Positions 13,801-25,235 of a DNA stretch of 64,000 nucleotides are shown here, piece by piece. Source of the stretch: Branchiostoma floridae (Eukaryota; Chordata; Leptocardii; Amphioxiformes; Branchiostomatidae); assembly GCF_000003815.2 (NCBI RefSeq), contig NC_049994.1, positions 12,714,662 to 12,778,661 on the forward strand, read 5' to 3'. Below the pieces are notes generated by a model. That model was not told where the DNA came from, did no database searches, and saw nothing but the letters and a program-made list of their open reading frames with translations. The position numbers were made by a program, and so were the translations under genes. Positions within the stretch are counted from its first letter, which is position 1, and the number at the start of each line of letters is the position of its first letter.

Positions 13801-15289
13801 GGAGCCCGAGACAGAGGACGCCGGTCCGAAGAGGAAGGTGAAGAAAAAACGAGGAAGGCCTGCACGTGGTCGGACGGACACGACAGCGGGGCCGTCCGGA
13901 CAGCAGGAGTCTGCAGGGGGGACATCGGAGAGGGAAATTGACATAGACATCGAACTAGAGCCTCTTAGAGAAGATGAAGATCAAGCCATGGTACAGTCTA
14001 CATTTTGTAATAGTGGGCCAATAGATTTGTGGTACATATTGAAAAATCTATCAATGCTTTGTATTCTTTAAGGTGATTGAAAGTTAAGAAGAAGAAGTGG
14101 AAGAAACGTGTTTTCCTTCCATAAACCTTTAGGTTAACACAAAAAAAGGAGTTTCCCCGAAAAGAAAAGATACTAGTATCAAGGGAACTTTTTTTCCAGA
14201 AAGTTATGAGTGACACCAAAAATTGCCATTGATACACTTATTTTTACTAGATGTTTTTTTTTTAAATCTGTAAGTTGTAACAGCTGATCATTCAATGTGT
14301 TTCCTCAGACAGTGAATGTGATCCAGTTGCCCCCTGCTCTGCCACGCCTAACGACAGGGCGGCTCCACCCGCTGACCACGCCCCGAGTCTGGCACCCGAG
14401 GCACTCAGACCTGGCCAGGGAGGCGCTACGTCTGCAGACTTCCGAACTGAGACCTGCCAGACAAGACAACACAAGTAAGTGGCACAACTTCTGCTTTTGT
14501 AGTTGATGGCTTAAGATGGTTTGATTATGTCCCAAATGCAGAATTCCCTCAAGTTTTAATGTATTTCATCTTGATCTGAGTGACATTCAAAACACCTGGT
14601 TTGCTGACTGAGTTCAAGTTGGTAAAAGCCACAAGACGATACATATTATTATGACTTACTCTGTTTAACATACAGTGTACTATTTCAAAACAAAGCAATG
14701 TTAGATGACAGATGTAACCCTTTACCCATACTGCTTGATATGGTAGCACTGCATTGTTAGCCATATCAGCCATCCAGCAGCATTATAGCTCCCGAAGTCT
14801 CTTCTGTCCTCTCAGCAAATTTGCGGAGAGGACAGAACGGACTTGGGAGCTATAATACGACTGGATACCAGGCTACTGCATTGTATCTATTTGGAAATTT
14901 CAGAAACACACCGACAACACACATTGACAAATGCAAAACATTGTTATCCATATACATCCTCTTTCCCTACAGGAGTAGAAGACATGCCTGTTCCTAATGA
15001 TGAGAGCTATTACATCATCACCCTCCTCGGGTTAAACAATGACGTTGCCGTGGACATGCTGTTCTTTCCCGTGAGAAACAGCGACCATCGGGCAGCGTAC
15101 AGCCACGACCACGACGGGTCATTCCTTGCCATGTTGGAAAATGGCGGCATGGCGATGAACACAGAGGACCTGGGACTTCCCTCGCATGAAGAGTTGTTGG
15201 ACGTACGTCTGGTCTGTGTGCTGGACTGCTTTTCTCACGGAGGGGACAATGTCGAACTGGTGCTCAACAGGGCCTACAGGGTCAGGTAG
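5972..15289 (+). CDS. RADX: RADX-like RPA-related ssDNA-binding protein
   Basis: Fourteen exons with consistent phases: 5972-6106, 6744-6881, 7325-7448, 8618-8758, 8989-9152, 9744-9848, 10345-10625, 11098-11338, 11838-12035, 12630-12757, 13007-13378, 13780-13990, 14309-14474, 14973-15289. They total 2721 nt, 906 residues plus TAG. Residues about 195-320 read as an OB fold like the RPA70 DNA-binding domains (a PYPVVVGRVLARGRAHHYG strand, then ELGDSSGTASMVLWG). A second OB-like segment follows at about 363-445. Known RADX binds ssDNA at replication forks and restrains RAD51; human RADX is about 855 residues, close to this length. Residues about 553-750 are a low-complexity linker: Q/N-rich repeats, S/R-rich stretches, and a basic AT-hook-like motif (KKKRGRPARGR, about 697-707). 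The N gap at 7493-8332 is intronic in this model since phases join across it, but a hidden exon of compatible phase is possible. RADX identity is recognition by motif order and length, not a search. Confidence 0.78.
7493..8332. other. assembly gap
   Basis: A run of 840 N inside the third intron of the RADX-like gene. Exons on either side join in phase without it. Confidence 1.
10746..10915. repeat. (TG)n microsatellite
   Basis: Long TG dinucleotide tract with scattered TGCATG and TGAATG interruptions, in the intron between 10626 and 11097 of the RADX-like gene. Confidence 0.95.
14782..14855. repeat. short foldback element in RADX intron
   Basis: Inverted repeat of about 32 bp arms (ATTATAGCTCCCGAAGTC... 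and its complement ending GGGAGCTATAAT) around an 11-bp loop. It lies in the last intron of the RADX-like gene and resembles a small MITE. Confidence 0.75.
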
Positions 15290-16170
15290 CGACCTTGACG
15301 TCAGGGTCAGGCAGTGAACTTTGCACTTGACCTTGTACAAGGATAACCATTAGTGACCATGTGGACAATCCTGTTGTTACTACATTCTGGAGCTTAAAGA
15401 TAACAACATCTATAGCACAAGGATGACTACAACACATCAGGGCATCCAATCACAGCACTGTTAACACTGCAAGATGTAAGATCAGCCAATCAGGGCAGTT
15501 CTTACATCAAGTCTTGTGATCACACTTTGTGATGACCAATCAGTGCCTTGCCTTGAGCACAATGCCATGAGATGGCCAATCAAATTGTGTGGTTCTGACT
15601 GTTGCCATGGCTACTATAAATGGTCCCACAGTTTCATTGTTGTCAGATCACCTATACTTCAAGAAATGATGATATCTTTGTTGTGGTATAAAACTAAACA
15701 ACACCTAGTTGGTTGATCGTTTATGGTTGAATGTCCAAAGTACATCGTGCCAATGGTTTTATATGTATATATCAATTCAATGCTGGCATGGTCAATTATA
15801 TCTACTTATATATTTGCTTCTATTCAGCCACAATGTTCCTTGAATGTTTTCCTAAGAATTTAGTACTCTTATCTTCTCGATACATGTGTGTGTAAAGGGA
15901 ATTCTTTTTAAGGGTTCTAACAATGTTTTATATCTTTAAACTTAAGCCTAACATTCGTGTACATATGTTCTCCATATGCTAACCCTCATGAACTACAAAA
16001 CAGTGTTTTTACAAATATTCACTATGTACAAGAAGTACAAGTTGGCACAGGTATAAGAATTGCAAGTTGCAACCATTTTTTACATACATATTTATAGACT
16101 AGTGCAAAGTCCCATGGATGTTTTCAGTTATTTGAGAAGATTACAAATAAACATTCGTCCATCTTTGTCT
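15290..16170 (+). other. RADX 3' UTR with poly(A) signal
   Basis: AT-rich sequence following the TAG stop, containing an AATAAA at 16146-16151 with a T-rich stretch about 25 bases further on. No other coding exon is visible, so this is the likely 3' UTR. The exact cleavage site is inferred. Confidence 0.6.
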
Positions 16171-16849
16171 ATGTGACTTGATTTATTCCATTTTAAGAGT
16201 CATTGCACGAGAAAACCAGGCAATACCAGGCAGAGGCCGGAAGATGGGGGTCGGCCAAATCGACTGAAACTTTTTATGTGTGATAGGTATGTGGAACTAT
16301 GAACAGCCATATACTTAAAACCCTCCAGCTATTTTTCGTTATGGCGTTCTGGGACCCCCCTCAGGGACCCTCCAAAATCCAACAATTTATGCCTGAAAAT
16401 TACTGAAATTTCGATGGCTATTCTGAAAAATCTAATTAAGGTACGAACAAAAGTTTTGCATTTCCATATAGCATGGGGTTTAAAGTGTTACAGACCAAAA
16501 GTTGAAGATGATGCATTAAAGATAAGAGGGTGTGCAAGGGGGTTACCTGAACCATTGAAAGCAGAATTTTTGTCACTGTAAATTTTAGTCATTTTTAAGG
16601 CGCAATAAAATCTATGCGCAGCGGGTCTGGTGAATGGTTTTAATGTTGATAGAGAGAGGAACATCTACTTATTCAAAAACAATCGTCGTCTAATTGGGCC
16701 ATACATAACGCGAGCCGTGAGAGGGGGGTCTTTATGGGGATTTTTCGGGTTTTGGTCTTTAGTAAATCGGGTGATTATATTACTCTATGGGGGGTAAGTC
16801 ATGGCGAATGTTTGCGAAGTTGTTTGTGAACCATGCATAATTGTAGAAA
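16171..16849. other. intergenic, no gene seen
   Basis: No exon or recognisable repeat boundary was found. G-rich and T-rich runs (for example GGGACCCCCCTCAGGGACCC near 16350) look like decayed repetitive sequence. Confidence 0.35.
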
Positions 16850-18775
16850 TATCATGATTAATTGGCGATATTAATTTGGGCTCCATATGGGGGATTTGGG
16901 GATACTATAAAATTAATTTTGCTGATTTTATACATGTTTACTGTTACTTTTTAATGTTATTAAACTGGTATCTGTTCCTAAATTACTTTTTACCTACCAG
17001 CTATGTCGTACATAATGTGAAGGCTCTACATGGGGGTTACCAGGACTCCACAAATGTGATACCATTTAATAGAAAGGGCACATGCAGGCGGATATACTTC
17101 ATACATATTGAGAATCATAGAACAAGACCACAACAAAGGTCAAGATTAACGCTTTTGGGGATGGATACGTGTACATTATACTTTTTTTCATCAATATGAG
17201 TGCATTATAGGTACTGCTATAGACAAACAGCATTACATCAATGGTTTGTTAATATGCCTGACTATTCATTCACCACTATAAGGTCATGCTGATTTGTGGA
17301 ACTGATATGAGTATACGAATACAGAAATGCCCGGAAAAAGTTGCCTTTCTCATGTCAATATTCAATAAGGCTATTTAAATGATGACCACATGTCAACTAC
17401 GGTATACCATAGCGCACAGTTTAGGTTACAAAGTGCTGTACATCAATTGCTATTCATTCATTACCGTAAGGACAAACCAAAAACGAAATATATGACAAAC
17501 CCTTTACATATAGAACAATTTTAGTATCAAGTAAACTGTCGAGACGCAAATTCAAACGCAGAAGACAGTTCACTTTTGTTTAAGTGGTGATATAGCACTT
17601 TTTTGACGCTACGAAAGAATAAATTAAAGTAACAAATTACAAAAATTACAGCTAAGCAGGTTACAATATTGGGCCTTTCAGTAGCACAGAGACAGCATGG
17701 AAGCACAGAATTTGTGGCCACTAACATGGAGTCAATTAACTAAATTTAGATGGAGTGCTTTCAAGAGATTTTGTACCCAATTGCAATATGTCTAGTATTA
17801 GGTCCTACCAGGGTCTGTTAGCAATTACAGCTAAATGTTTAATCAGATTTTTAAAATCTAATGTAGTTCTTTGTAAAGGATTCGTCAAAGACTTTTTGGC
17901 TTGTGGTGTGCACATCAATTATAAGCTTTTTTCATTGTCAGAAAAAAAAACATTTAGATTTAAACCATACTATAATTCATACAAAGCAGCTACAAAATGA
18001 GCAAATCATCATCAGTCACTGTGTTCTGCATATAGTCTGGGAAGTCCTATAGCTGCATTCAGTCTTTCTGCATATAATGAGCAAATATATGCCGTAGATT
18101 GCAAACACATCAGCAAACGTTAATTTGTACTAATTACTAAAAATGCCAACGTCAATTCCAAGGTCAAACGAGAAGATGTGATAGAACGAAAATGAAGAAT
18201 CTGTTGTTTGGTATATCTTACCCTGTTTGTCATTTGTTCAGCTTTCCTGACCACACCACCTCACCATAATGGGTGCAAATTTTTTCGGCCATTTTTTTAT
18301 TAGCCTACTTGCATCAGTTCCCTAATCAGCATGACCTTATGGTGGTGAATGAATAGTCAGGCATGTTTAACAAACCATTGATGTAATGCTGTTTGTCTAT
18401 AGCAGTACTTATAGTGCACCCGCATTGATGAAAAAAGTATAATGTACACGTATCCATCCCCAAAAGCATTAATCTTGACCTTTGTTGTGGTCTTGTTCTA
18501 TGTTATTTTTCAATATGCATGAAGTATATCCGCATCCATGTGCCCTTTCTATTAAATGGTATCACATTTGTGGAGTCCTGGTAACCCCCATGTAGAGCCT
18601 CCTCATTATGCATAACATAGCTGGTATGAACAAGAAATTTAGGATCAGATACCAGATTAATAACATTAAAAAGTAACAGTAAACATGTATATAATAAGCA
18701 TAATGCCTTTTATAGTATCCCCAAATCCCCCATATGGAGCCCAAATTAATATTGGCTATCAATCATGATATTTAA
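16850..18775. mobile_element. long-armed inverted-repeat element
   Basis: The segment at about 16850-17330 recurs in reverse complement at about 18310-18775. Marker strings include GGCTCCATATGGGGGATTTG near 16878 and its complement near 18725, and CATGGGGGTTACCAGGACTC near 17029 with its complement near 18580. Arms are about 470 bp and roughly 85-90% alike by eye, with about 1 kb between them. The centre carries no recognisable transposase. It looks like a non-autonomous foldback or long-TIR DNA transposon. The outer ends grade into unique sequence near ATATCATGATT; no clear target-site duplication was found. Confidence 0.75.
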
Positions 18776-18789
18776 TCTTAAATAAACAT

Positions 18790-19300
18790 CTTATTAACGA
18801 ATTATGATAACAATCAGTTTGAATGTTGAGAATTTTTTTAAATTCCGATAAATATTTTGCTTAATCTTGATCGTTTTGGTTGATTCTATATTTTTTACTT
18901 GATGCTGATAACTGTTTCGTTTTTGATTATGCCCTTGTCGAATATTGATCGTAATATTGCATTAAGGTATGTCTCGTCCAAATATCTGACGCGATTTTTT
19001 GTTCAATCCTTATTAATTTAAAAAAACCATTTCCATAATACTGATTATAATTTTGCTTGATCTTTACCTTCATTCGTTTTGATAATTCGGATTTCCCGTC
19101 TCGGGTTATTTCCTGTTAATCAAACCAAACATGAATGTTTCATCTTGATTATTTATCATCCTGATTATCTCTTTTCGATCTGGATAATCTTTTGTTTAAC
19201 CCTGATTATCATTGTTTTTAAATCCAGATTGTCGTTTTCTTTCATCCTAATTATCGTTTTGGCCTTTGCTTGATCCTAATCTTCGTTTTGATAGATTGGA
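18790..19300. repeat. degenerate TTGATCCTGATTATC-type tandem repeat
   Basis: Repeated variants of TGATCCTGATTATCGTTTT spaced about 28-40 bp, strongest at 19140-19300. The array runs up to and slightly into the end of the minus-strand reading frame that stops at 19276. Confidence 0.5.
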
Positions 19301-20049
19301 TTTTTCGTCTGAATCTCTGAGAGCGAAGTCTCTGCGTAGGGCTGGATTGTAGGATAACCCTGACCGTCCTCGGCTTGTTCCCCCGCACTTTGTGATGTGC
19401 CATCGTCGGTCTGTTCCTCGTCAGCTTGCGGTGTACCGGAGGTGTTTGCCCGGTACACGGGGTTCGCCATGGCGCGTACCGCCACCAACCCCGCGTTCCC
19501 CGTCCCCTGTAGAATCCTGCACGTCGCTCCCAAGTGACGTTTGCAGCAGACGAAGATGAAGGACAAAATACAGCTCAAGGCAAAACCGCAGACGAAGGCC
19601 AGCACAACACGGATGCTCAAAACGCTTGCAGTATCACCGTTCTGTTTACGAGGACGGGTGATCATGGTGACGGTAGCCATGGTGATTGTAGATGGCCATA
19701 ATGGCTTGTCCGTAAAGTTCTTTGTAGTCTCGTAAGTACTTTTCAAATCTCGTTTATTTTCGGTAGATTTGAATGAAGAGTAGAGGCGCTCCGTAGTCAG
19801 TGATGGTTTGTTGTCCCTTGTAGCAGATTCGCTATGGCTATGGCTATGTTTATGATTATGGTTATGGTGATTGTGACCATAAGGGCCCTTTTTGTTCGTC
19901 TCTTGTGCTCGACTGCCACTGAAGTCTTTACAAACCCATTTTTCTGCCCCTCCTTTTTTGTCAGGGCACTCTGAGATTGACGGACTGTTGCCAATTCCCA
20001 ATGCAACGACTACCACTACAAACGGAAAGAAAGAACTTCTGAATTTCAT
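19276..20049 (-). CDS. single-exon type I membrane protein with NPxY tail
   Basis: An uninterrupted 257-residue frame. Residues 1-26 look like a signal peptide (MKFRSSFFPFVVVVVALGIG). The outside part has only a few cysteines and no recognisable fold, and contains a histidine/asparagine-rich run at about 58-74 (HNHHNHNHKHSHSHS). A membrane span lies at about 147-170 (VVLAFVCGFALSCILSFIFV). The cytoplasmic tail carries NPVY and, at the C-terminus, NPIYQ, plus YPTIQPYAE: NPxY-type motifs that in other receptors bind PTB domains or drive endocytosis. This tail style recalls lancelet LRR or Ig receptors, but the ligand-binding domain is absent. It could be a stalk-only receptor, or the last exon of a larger gene, though it has its own signal peptide and ATG. 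Function unknown. Confidence 0.6.
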   Translation of the reverse strand: MKFRSSFFPFVVVVVALGIGNSPSISECPDKKGGAEKWVCKDFSGSRAQETNKKGPYGHNHHNHNHKHSHSHSESATRDNKPSLTTERLYSSFKSTENKRDLKSTYETTKNFTDKPLWPSTITMATVTMITRPRKQNGDTASVLSIRVVLAFVCGFALSCILSFIFVCCKRHLGATCRILQGTGNAGLVAVRAMANPVYRANTSGTPQADEEQTDDGTSQSAGEQAEDGQGYPTIQPYAETSLSEIQTKNPIYQNED

Positions 20050-20126
20050 GACGTGCCCGTTTTTTAACTAGAAGCTATTGATGCAGAAAGTTGTATAAAT
20101 TGGACTAGACTGGATAACTTAACGTC

Positions 20127-20135
20127 TTATATATA
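20127..20135 (-). promoter_or_regulatory. TATA box for the single-exon membrane protein
   Basis: TATATATAA on the minus strand, about 80 bases upstream of the ATG at 20049. This would place transcription start near 20100. Confidence 0.5.
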
Positions 20136-20368
20136 CGTCTTGTGTTGGTCGAAGTATCGGGGTTATGGAATGTTCAAAAATTTAGTTAAATCCTAGAACT
20201 GTTGTAGAGTGTAACACGTTTCCATAGAGTACAGCAGGGGCCTACCCACAAAACAGCCTTCAAAAAGATTTGCAGTTAAAATATCCACAGGTTAATTGTG
20301 AAGGTCGTTTGGTGAACTGTATATATTTGTTGCTGCACCGTGTGTCTGCGAAACTGGTATGTTATGCT

Positions 20369-20531
20369 GAAGGGCGGTTATACCGGCTATATGATACTCC
20401 GAAGGGCGGTAATACCGAATATACAATACTCCGAAGGGCTGTTATACCGGCTATACGATACTCCAAAGACAGTTGTATACGGTCTGTACAGATACCTAGA
20501 AGGGCAGCTATATCCACTATACAGATATGGA
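20369..20531. repeat. 32-bp minisatellite
   Basis: Five tandem units of about 32 bp, the first three nearly identical (GAAGGGCGGTTATACCGGCT followed by ATATGATACTCC), the last two diverged. Open frames across it are artefacts of the repeat. Confidence 0.85.
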
Positions 20532-21600
20532 TACAGGTTTTAAAATCAAATTTCCAATCTCAGTTTGCCTAGTTGTTGTCTTAGGCAATTCTAAATCTAC
20601 GATGCGTAATCATGCCTTTCGTACAAATCCGTTTGTGTTGATATCAATTCACATAGATCTGATTCTGTAAGAAACAAAAGAGAAAAAGAATTGTTATATT
20701 TTACCTAGACTTGAATTATTCAAGATTGGTTCAGAATGGGGGAGGTATTTCTATAGAAAATCGTTTGGCATGTATTAATGTATGACCATGTTCCATTTGG
20801 ATGTGACTTTAATATGAGATTGTCTGCGGCGGCGTCATATCGTATGCAATTGCGATCGCTACCACACGACAGTGGTATTCTTTCAGTCATGAATATTACT
20901 TTACCTTTAGGTTTAGGGAGAGAAAAATTCAATTCAGGCTTACAGACACAACAATAGCAACAATAAACGAGTATTTTCCCTTTTTTCTCCGTTTTTTTCT
21001 TAGAATAAGTATTTTGTCCATATTAATGATTATTGGTGAATTTGGAATAAAACAAATATATATAATTTAGAATAATATGTAAAGCATCGCGACATGAACA
21101 CACATGCACACACTCACACAAACACGCACAGACAAAGAAATTGACACATACACATAACATGTTGTACGGAAGGAATAAAAACATACGTGACATTGGAAAA
21201 TCCCCTTTTTGTAGGAAAATGAACAGATATTTGCGAGTGATATTGTAAATATTGTAAAATGGCGTAGAACTCTAACTAACGGTCCGAATCAAAGTCCTAA
21301 AAATGCTATCAGAATTAGCTGACTTCCGCCCTTTCATGCATAAATCCAAGAAAACACAAACACACAAAATATAAAACTTCTTCGGGTTGAAGTGAAAAAC
21401 GTACCAAAAATCGCAATGATTCATATGTTGACGACACCATTCCATCTGTTTCGAGATGAAAAGTGAAACAATTGTCTTTGTTCCCTCGGCAAAGAAGCAC
21501 AAATTAAATCTTTCTGTGAAAATTAATGGCCATAGAATGTAAAGAACACGAGAAACAGACACCCCCCCTCCCAAGAGATTCTCGATTTAGCGTGTTCACA
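20532..21600. other. intergenic, no gene seen
   Basis: AT-rich sequence without splice-bounded exons. A weak ACACAC tract lies near 21100. I see nothing else that can be named. Confidence 0.35.
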
Positions 21601-21603
21601 GAC

Positions 21604-21631
21604 AACACACACACCAACACACGCATGCACG

Positions 21632-21680
<49 letters not shown>

Positions 21681-21820
21681 ACATAAACACACAGACTTGT
21701 ACGCACACACACCACACATGCACACACTAACACACTAACACGCATTAGCATATGCACACATACACACGCGCTCACGCATGCAGAAAGAGAGAGAGAGAGA
21801 GAAGAGGGAGAGGAAAAGGA

Positions 21821-21861
<41 letters not shown>
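21604..21861. repeat. adjacent (CA)n and (GA)n microsatellites
   Basis: A CA-rich tract from 21604 to about 21770 with ACGC interruptions, then a GA tract from 21783 to 21861. Predicted frames of poly-CV or SLSL type come from these. Confidence 0.95.
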
Positions 21862-21863
<2 letters not shown>

Positions 21864-22291
21864 TGAATTATTGTGAGACATAACACATTTACCTGGGGCG
21901 CCTGAGAAGCACATAAAACTTGTCCTGACGTCAATGCAGGCGATGTAGCGAATGTATCCTTTGCCTCCTAGCCTCTCGTTCAGGACGTATGCAAATGTTT
22001 TACGATGCTGATGTACAAATTTATATTCTAGACGAACACGTTCACCGGGTAGCCTAATCACCGATCAGCCAACCGGCTTATATATCCATGCACATCTTGC
22101 AGTTCAACGACAGGCAAAGTCATTTTCTTTACGCGAGTTGTCTGGGAGGTAATTTGAGATTTGATACGCAAGAGACTGACGTGAGATTGAAAAGGTCACA
22201 CAAACACACGTCACAACTTGACATGAATGGCGTCTTCACCAGACAAATGTTTGTCACCACGACACTTTTTTTTGCAGCAACTTTCGATACT

Positions 22292-22721
22292 GTTTGGGCT
22301 AGGGGTGGGTACGGTACAGTATACCGGTACAATAGCTTTTTTGTCTTGTTGGACCGGTCAAGAAAAAAAATCAGTTTACCGTATGTTGGACCGATTCGAT
22401 AATAAACAGATTATACCAATTAACAGGCGTTCACGTATTTAAGGGCTTACCGGTCCAAGAAAATAAGACTGAGGTAGAGGACAATTGAAATTTATAGTTT
22501 TACCAAGCTTCTGCAGTTAGTGTGGCTTACATGACTCGAATAGTATTTTAAAAGTCAAAAATAATCTTTAGTAGCGAAATGGACCATTGTTTGTGTATCG
22601 TCTGCACAAAGGTTTTCACATCAGGTTCAGGTTCAGGTCCGGACTTGTACCTGAACGTCTGAAACTTGGACCGTACCTGTACCTGAATTTTCTGTACCGG
22701 TTCCCCACCCCTAGTTAGGGC
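22292..22721. mobile_element. hAT-type MITE, copy 1
   Basis: A 414-bp element at 22300-22713 with ends TAGGGGTGGGTAC and its complement. The interior is rich in TACCGGTCC and GGTCCAGG-type strings. It is flanked by near-identical 8-bp sequences, GTTTGGGC (22292-22299) and GTTAGGGC (22714-22721), which fits a hAT target-site duplication with one later change. It has no coding capacity. Relatives lie at 34556 and 58224. Confidence 0.8.
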
Positions 22722-24840
22722 AGTGGGTTGTTATCATGATTGTGTACATTTGGTCATTTGTACAAGTTGTGTACATTTTGATCAATGAATGCAGTGGAAA
22801 ATGAAACACATTTTATTCGTGTACCCACAAGGAAACCTATTATATATAAAAGAAACAGATTTTATTTCAAAAGGGTGCCACAATTTCACCAAGCTTTAGC
22901 CACCAAAGAGGTCACGAAAACACTATATTTCTACTAAAAACAGTCCATTAACCACTAACAGTTCATAACCAAAAAAGAAGTCAAACCCGATAATAGTATT
23001 CATTGTATCATATCACATTGATTAGACACAAGTTTTATGTACCACACTGATAACTTCACTTAGTCCTTGTGCAATTAGCCTTCGGGAATGATCTTTGAAA
23101 TAAAACATTTAGTTATCCACTGTGTCTAGGGCGCGGAATCGGTATTGGAAGGCCTCCCACAACCTTTTACCGTCTGAAACGAAGTCAGGCACTCATTTTT
23201 ACACCCGGGTGGAGAGAAGGAAGTGTTTTGTCTAGAGACAACATCGGTGCCATTTCAGGTGACTCGAAGCTAGGGCAAATGCGTTCTGGGACTAACACGC
23301 TAAAAATCTCGCCAGCAGATTGGCAATCAAAGCATATGAATAAGGTAAAAATTGCCAATAGAAGTAAATAATTTCGAGGGTTGCCACTAAGAAAATTTGG
23401 TGGCGATTCATGGCCACCCAAAGAATTTGGCCTTCGCGCAAGTGGGGAGGGGGGCTCTCTATTGAGGTTTTAGCCTTGTAAAGCGGGTGTGACTTATTTG
23501 CTCTTTTACGGATTTTTATCTTTTACCCTTTGTGTCTATACTTTAAGCTGATGTTCCCATGATAAAGTCAAGTTTCATTCAAATACAATTTGGGACGCAG
23601 CGACGTTGCCAACATACCACAGTCCAGAGATATACCAAGGAGGTTAAAGAAAGTGATTCTTTAACCTCCTTGGATATACCAAAGTAAGGTCTCAACTTTG
23701 ACAAATGACAACAGACATCATCCCATCTCCGAATTTATTATGGCAAATGTGATGAGATACAATATGTAGCTTTGTGACAATATGCAAAGGAGCAGTCTCA
23801 AATAATATCGCCTGAAATGGTCTTATGACCCGTTCCAGCCTCGTTTTAGTGTATGACCCGGAAAATCCAAGATGGCCGCCACATCTGGAAATGACTTTCT
23901 GCGTACATTAAAGTCTTAATGAGTTTTGCATTACTAGTATTTGAGCTCATGTAAAGTTTGAGGTCGAAGAAATAGTTTCTGTATTAGATAACCAGGTGGC
24001 ATAAAGGTAGATCAAATCAAAATACATTTTCACCGCTGCAAAGAAATGTTGATACGTAACCCATACGAATTTGAATATACATAAACAGTGTGAACGCCTT
24101 CTTATATGGCGTGCAGTTTTTACGTAGGCGTGAATGTGTGCTGCAGAAATGAATAACTCTTATTTCAGACATAATTCCAACTAAAGATATAACAAAGTGC
24201 AATGAAAAAGAAACACAGTTCAACTGAAACTATGAAAGCTTCAAACCAAACATGACAGCGACAATGAGAAAGATTAGGCTGCTATTGTCGGTAAAACAGC
24301 ACGGCGACGTCACGTGTCACGTGGTCTCGATGATAGGTTACTGAAACCTTCTGTGGGATATTTGAAACCTTTCTAGCACAATTTTTAAGAATGTTTTTGA
24401 AGAAAATGTTAACTACATTAACAAACATGAATTTCCATGCTTTCACCAAACAAATTCATGACATGCTAAATACCTAATGCTATACGAGCGATCGCGATGA
24501 TGTCACGGTGACGCAGTGGTAGGCAAAAAGCAGGTGTTTTCCAAAAGATTGATTTACATATCAACCAGTAATTTGAGCCGCTAATTTGAATATCAATTTT
24601 TGATCCAATCTACTGACGTCCTGGTAGGCAACAACCGTCCAATCAATACCCCGGATATAAACAACAACAGCGATCGCTCGTATAAGGACATGCTAAAAAC
24701 GGAACATTGAATACTGAATATCAGTATTTTCCTTCACCTGATATTTTCAGAGTACTGAATGCCTTCGTAAGTTTTCATGCAAGTCTACTGTCAAAACTAA
24801 AACATTTCCTCCTTATACCTCATTTAACCCTTTTAGTACT
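22722..24840. other. intergenic with decayed repeats
   Basis: No exon was found. The segment around 22960-23110 (GCAATTAGCC followed by TTCGGG and flanks) resembles 41890-42020, so both belong to a dispersed repeat family. A perfect short hairpin (AAGGAGGTTAAAGAA and its complement) lies at about 23632-23680. Confidence 0.5.
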
Positions 24841-25235
24841 AGCTAATCATCACCATAAAACTCAGTAATTCTTAACAACAATAAACAAAAAAAACATGTG
24901 CACAATTTCACCCAATAAAAAGCAAAATCCATGTTGATTTGATTACATGGATGACACTTGGGTGTGCATAATTTCTCATTCTTTTCCAAAGAAAGCATTT
25001 TTTTACCAAAGTTTAAATCGTACAAAGCAGGTGCAAAATGAACCAAGGAATGCACAAAATATCGGAAAATTTTACTGACATCATAGAATGTTATTGTCAA
25101 TTCCAAGGTCAAAGAAGAAAGATGCGAAATAATGAAAACGAAAAAGCTTTTTTGTTTGGCATAGCATATTCTGTGTGTTATATCATTTTTCAGCCTTTGT
25201 GACCATCAGCTTCTATTCCTATTGAAGGCAATTGG
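24841..25235. repeat. dispersed repeat related to the 17.9-18.2 kb segment
   Basis: Strings at about 25005-25200 (TTTAAATCGTACAAAGCAGG, GTCAATTCCAAGGTCAAAG) match 17955-18240 on the same strand in the same order, with roughly 70-80% identity by eye. It therefore appears to be a partial relative of the inner part of the long inverted-repeat element. Confidence 0.55.

Noticed and set aside
21504-21934. Open frames rich in CV, HT and SLSL near 21.5-21.9 kb
   Set aside because: Produced by the (CA)n and (GA)n microsatellites in all frames.
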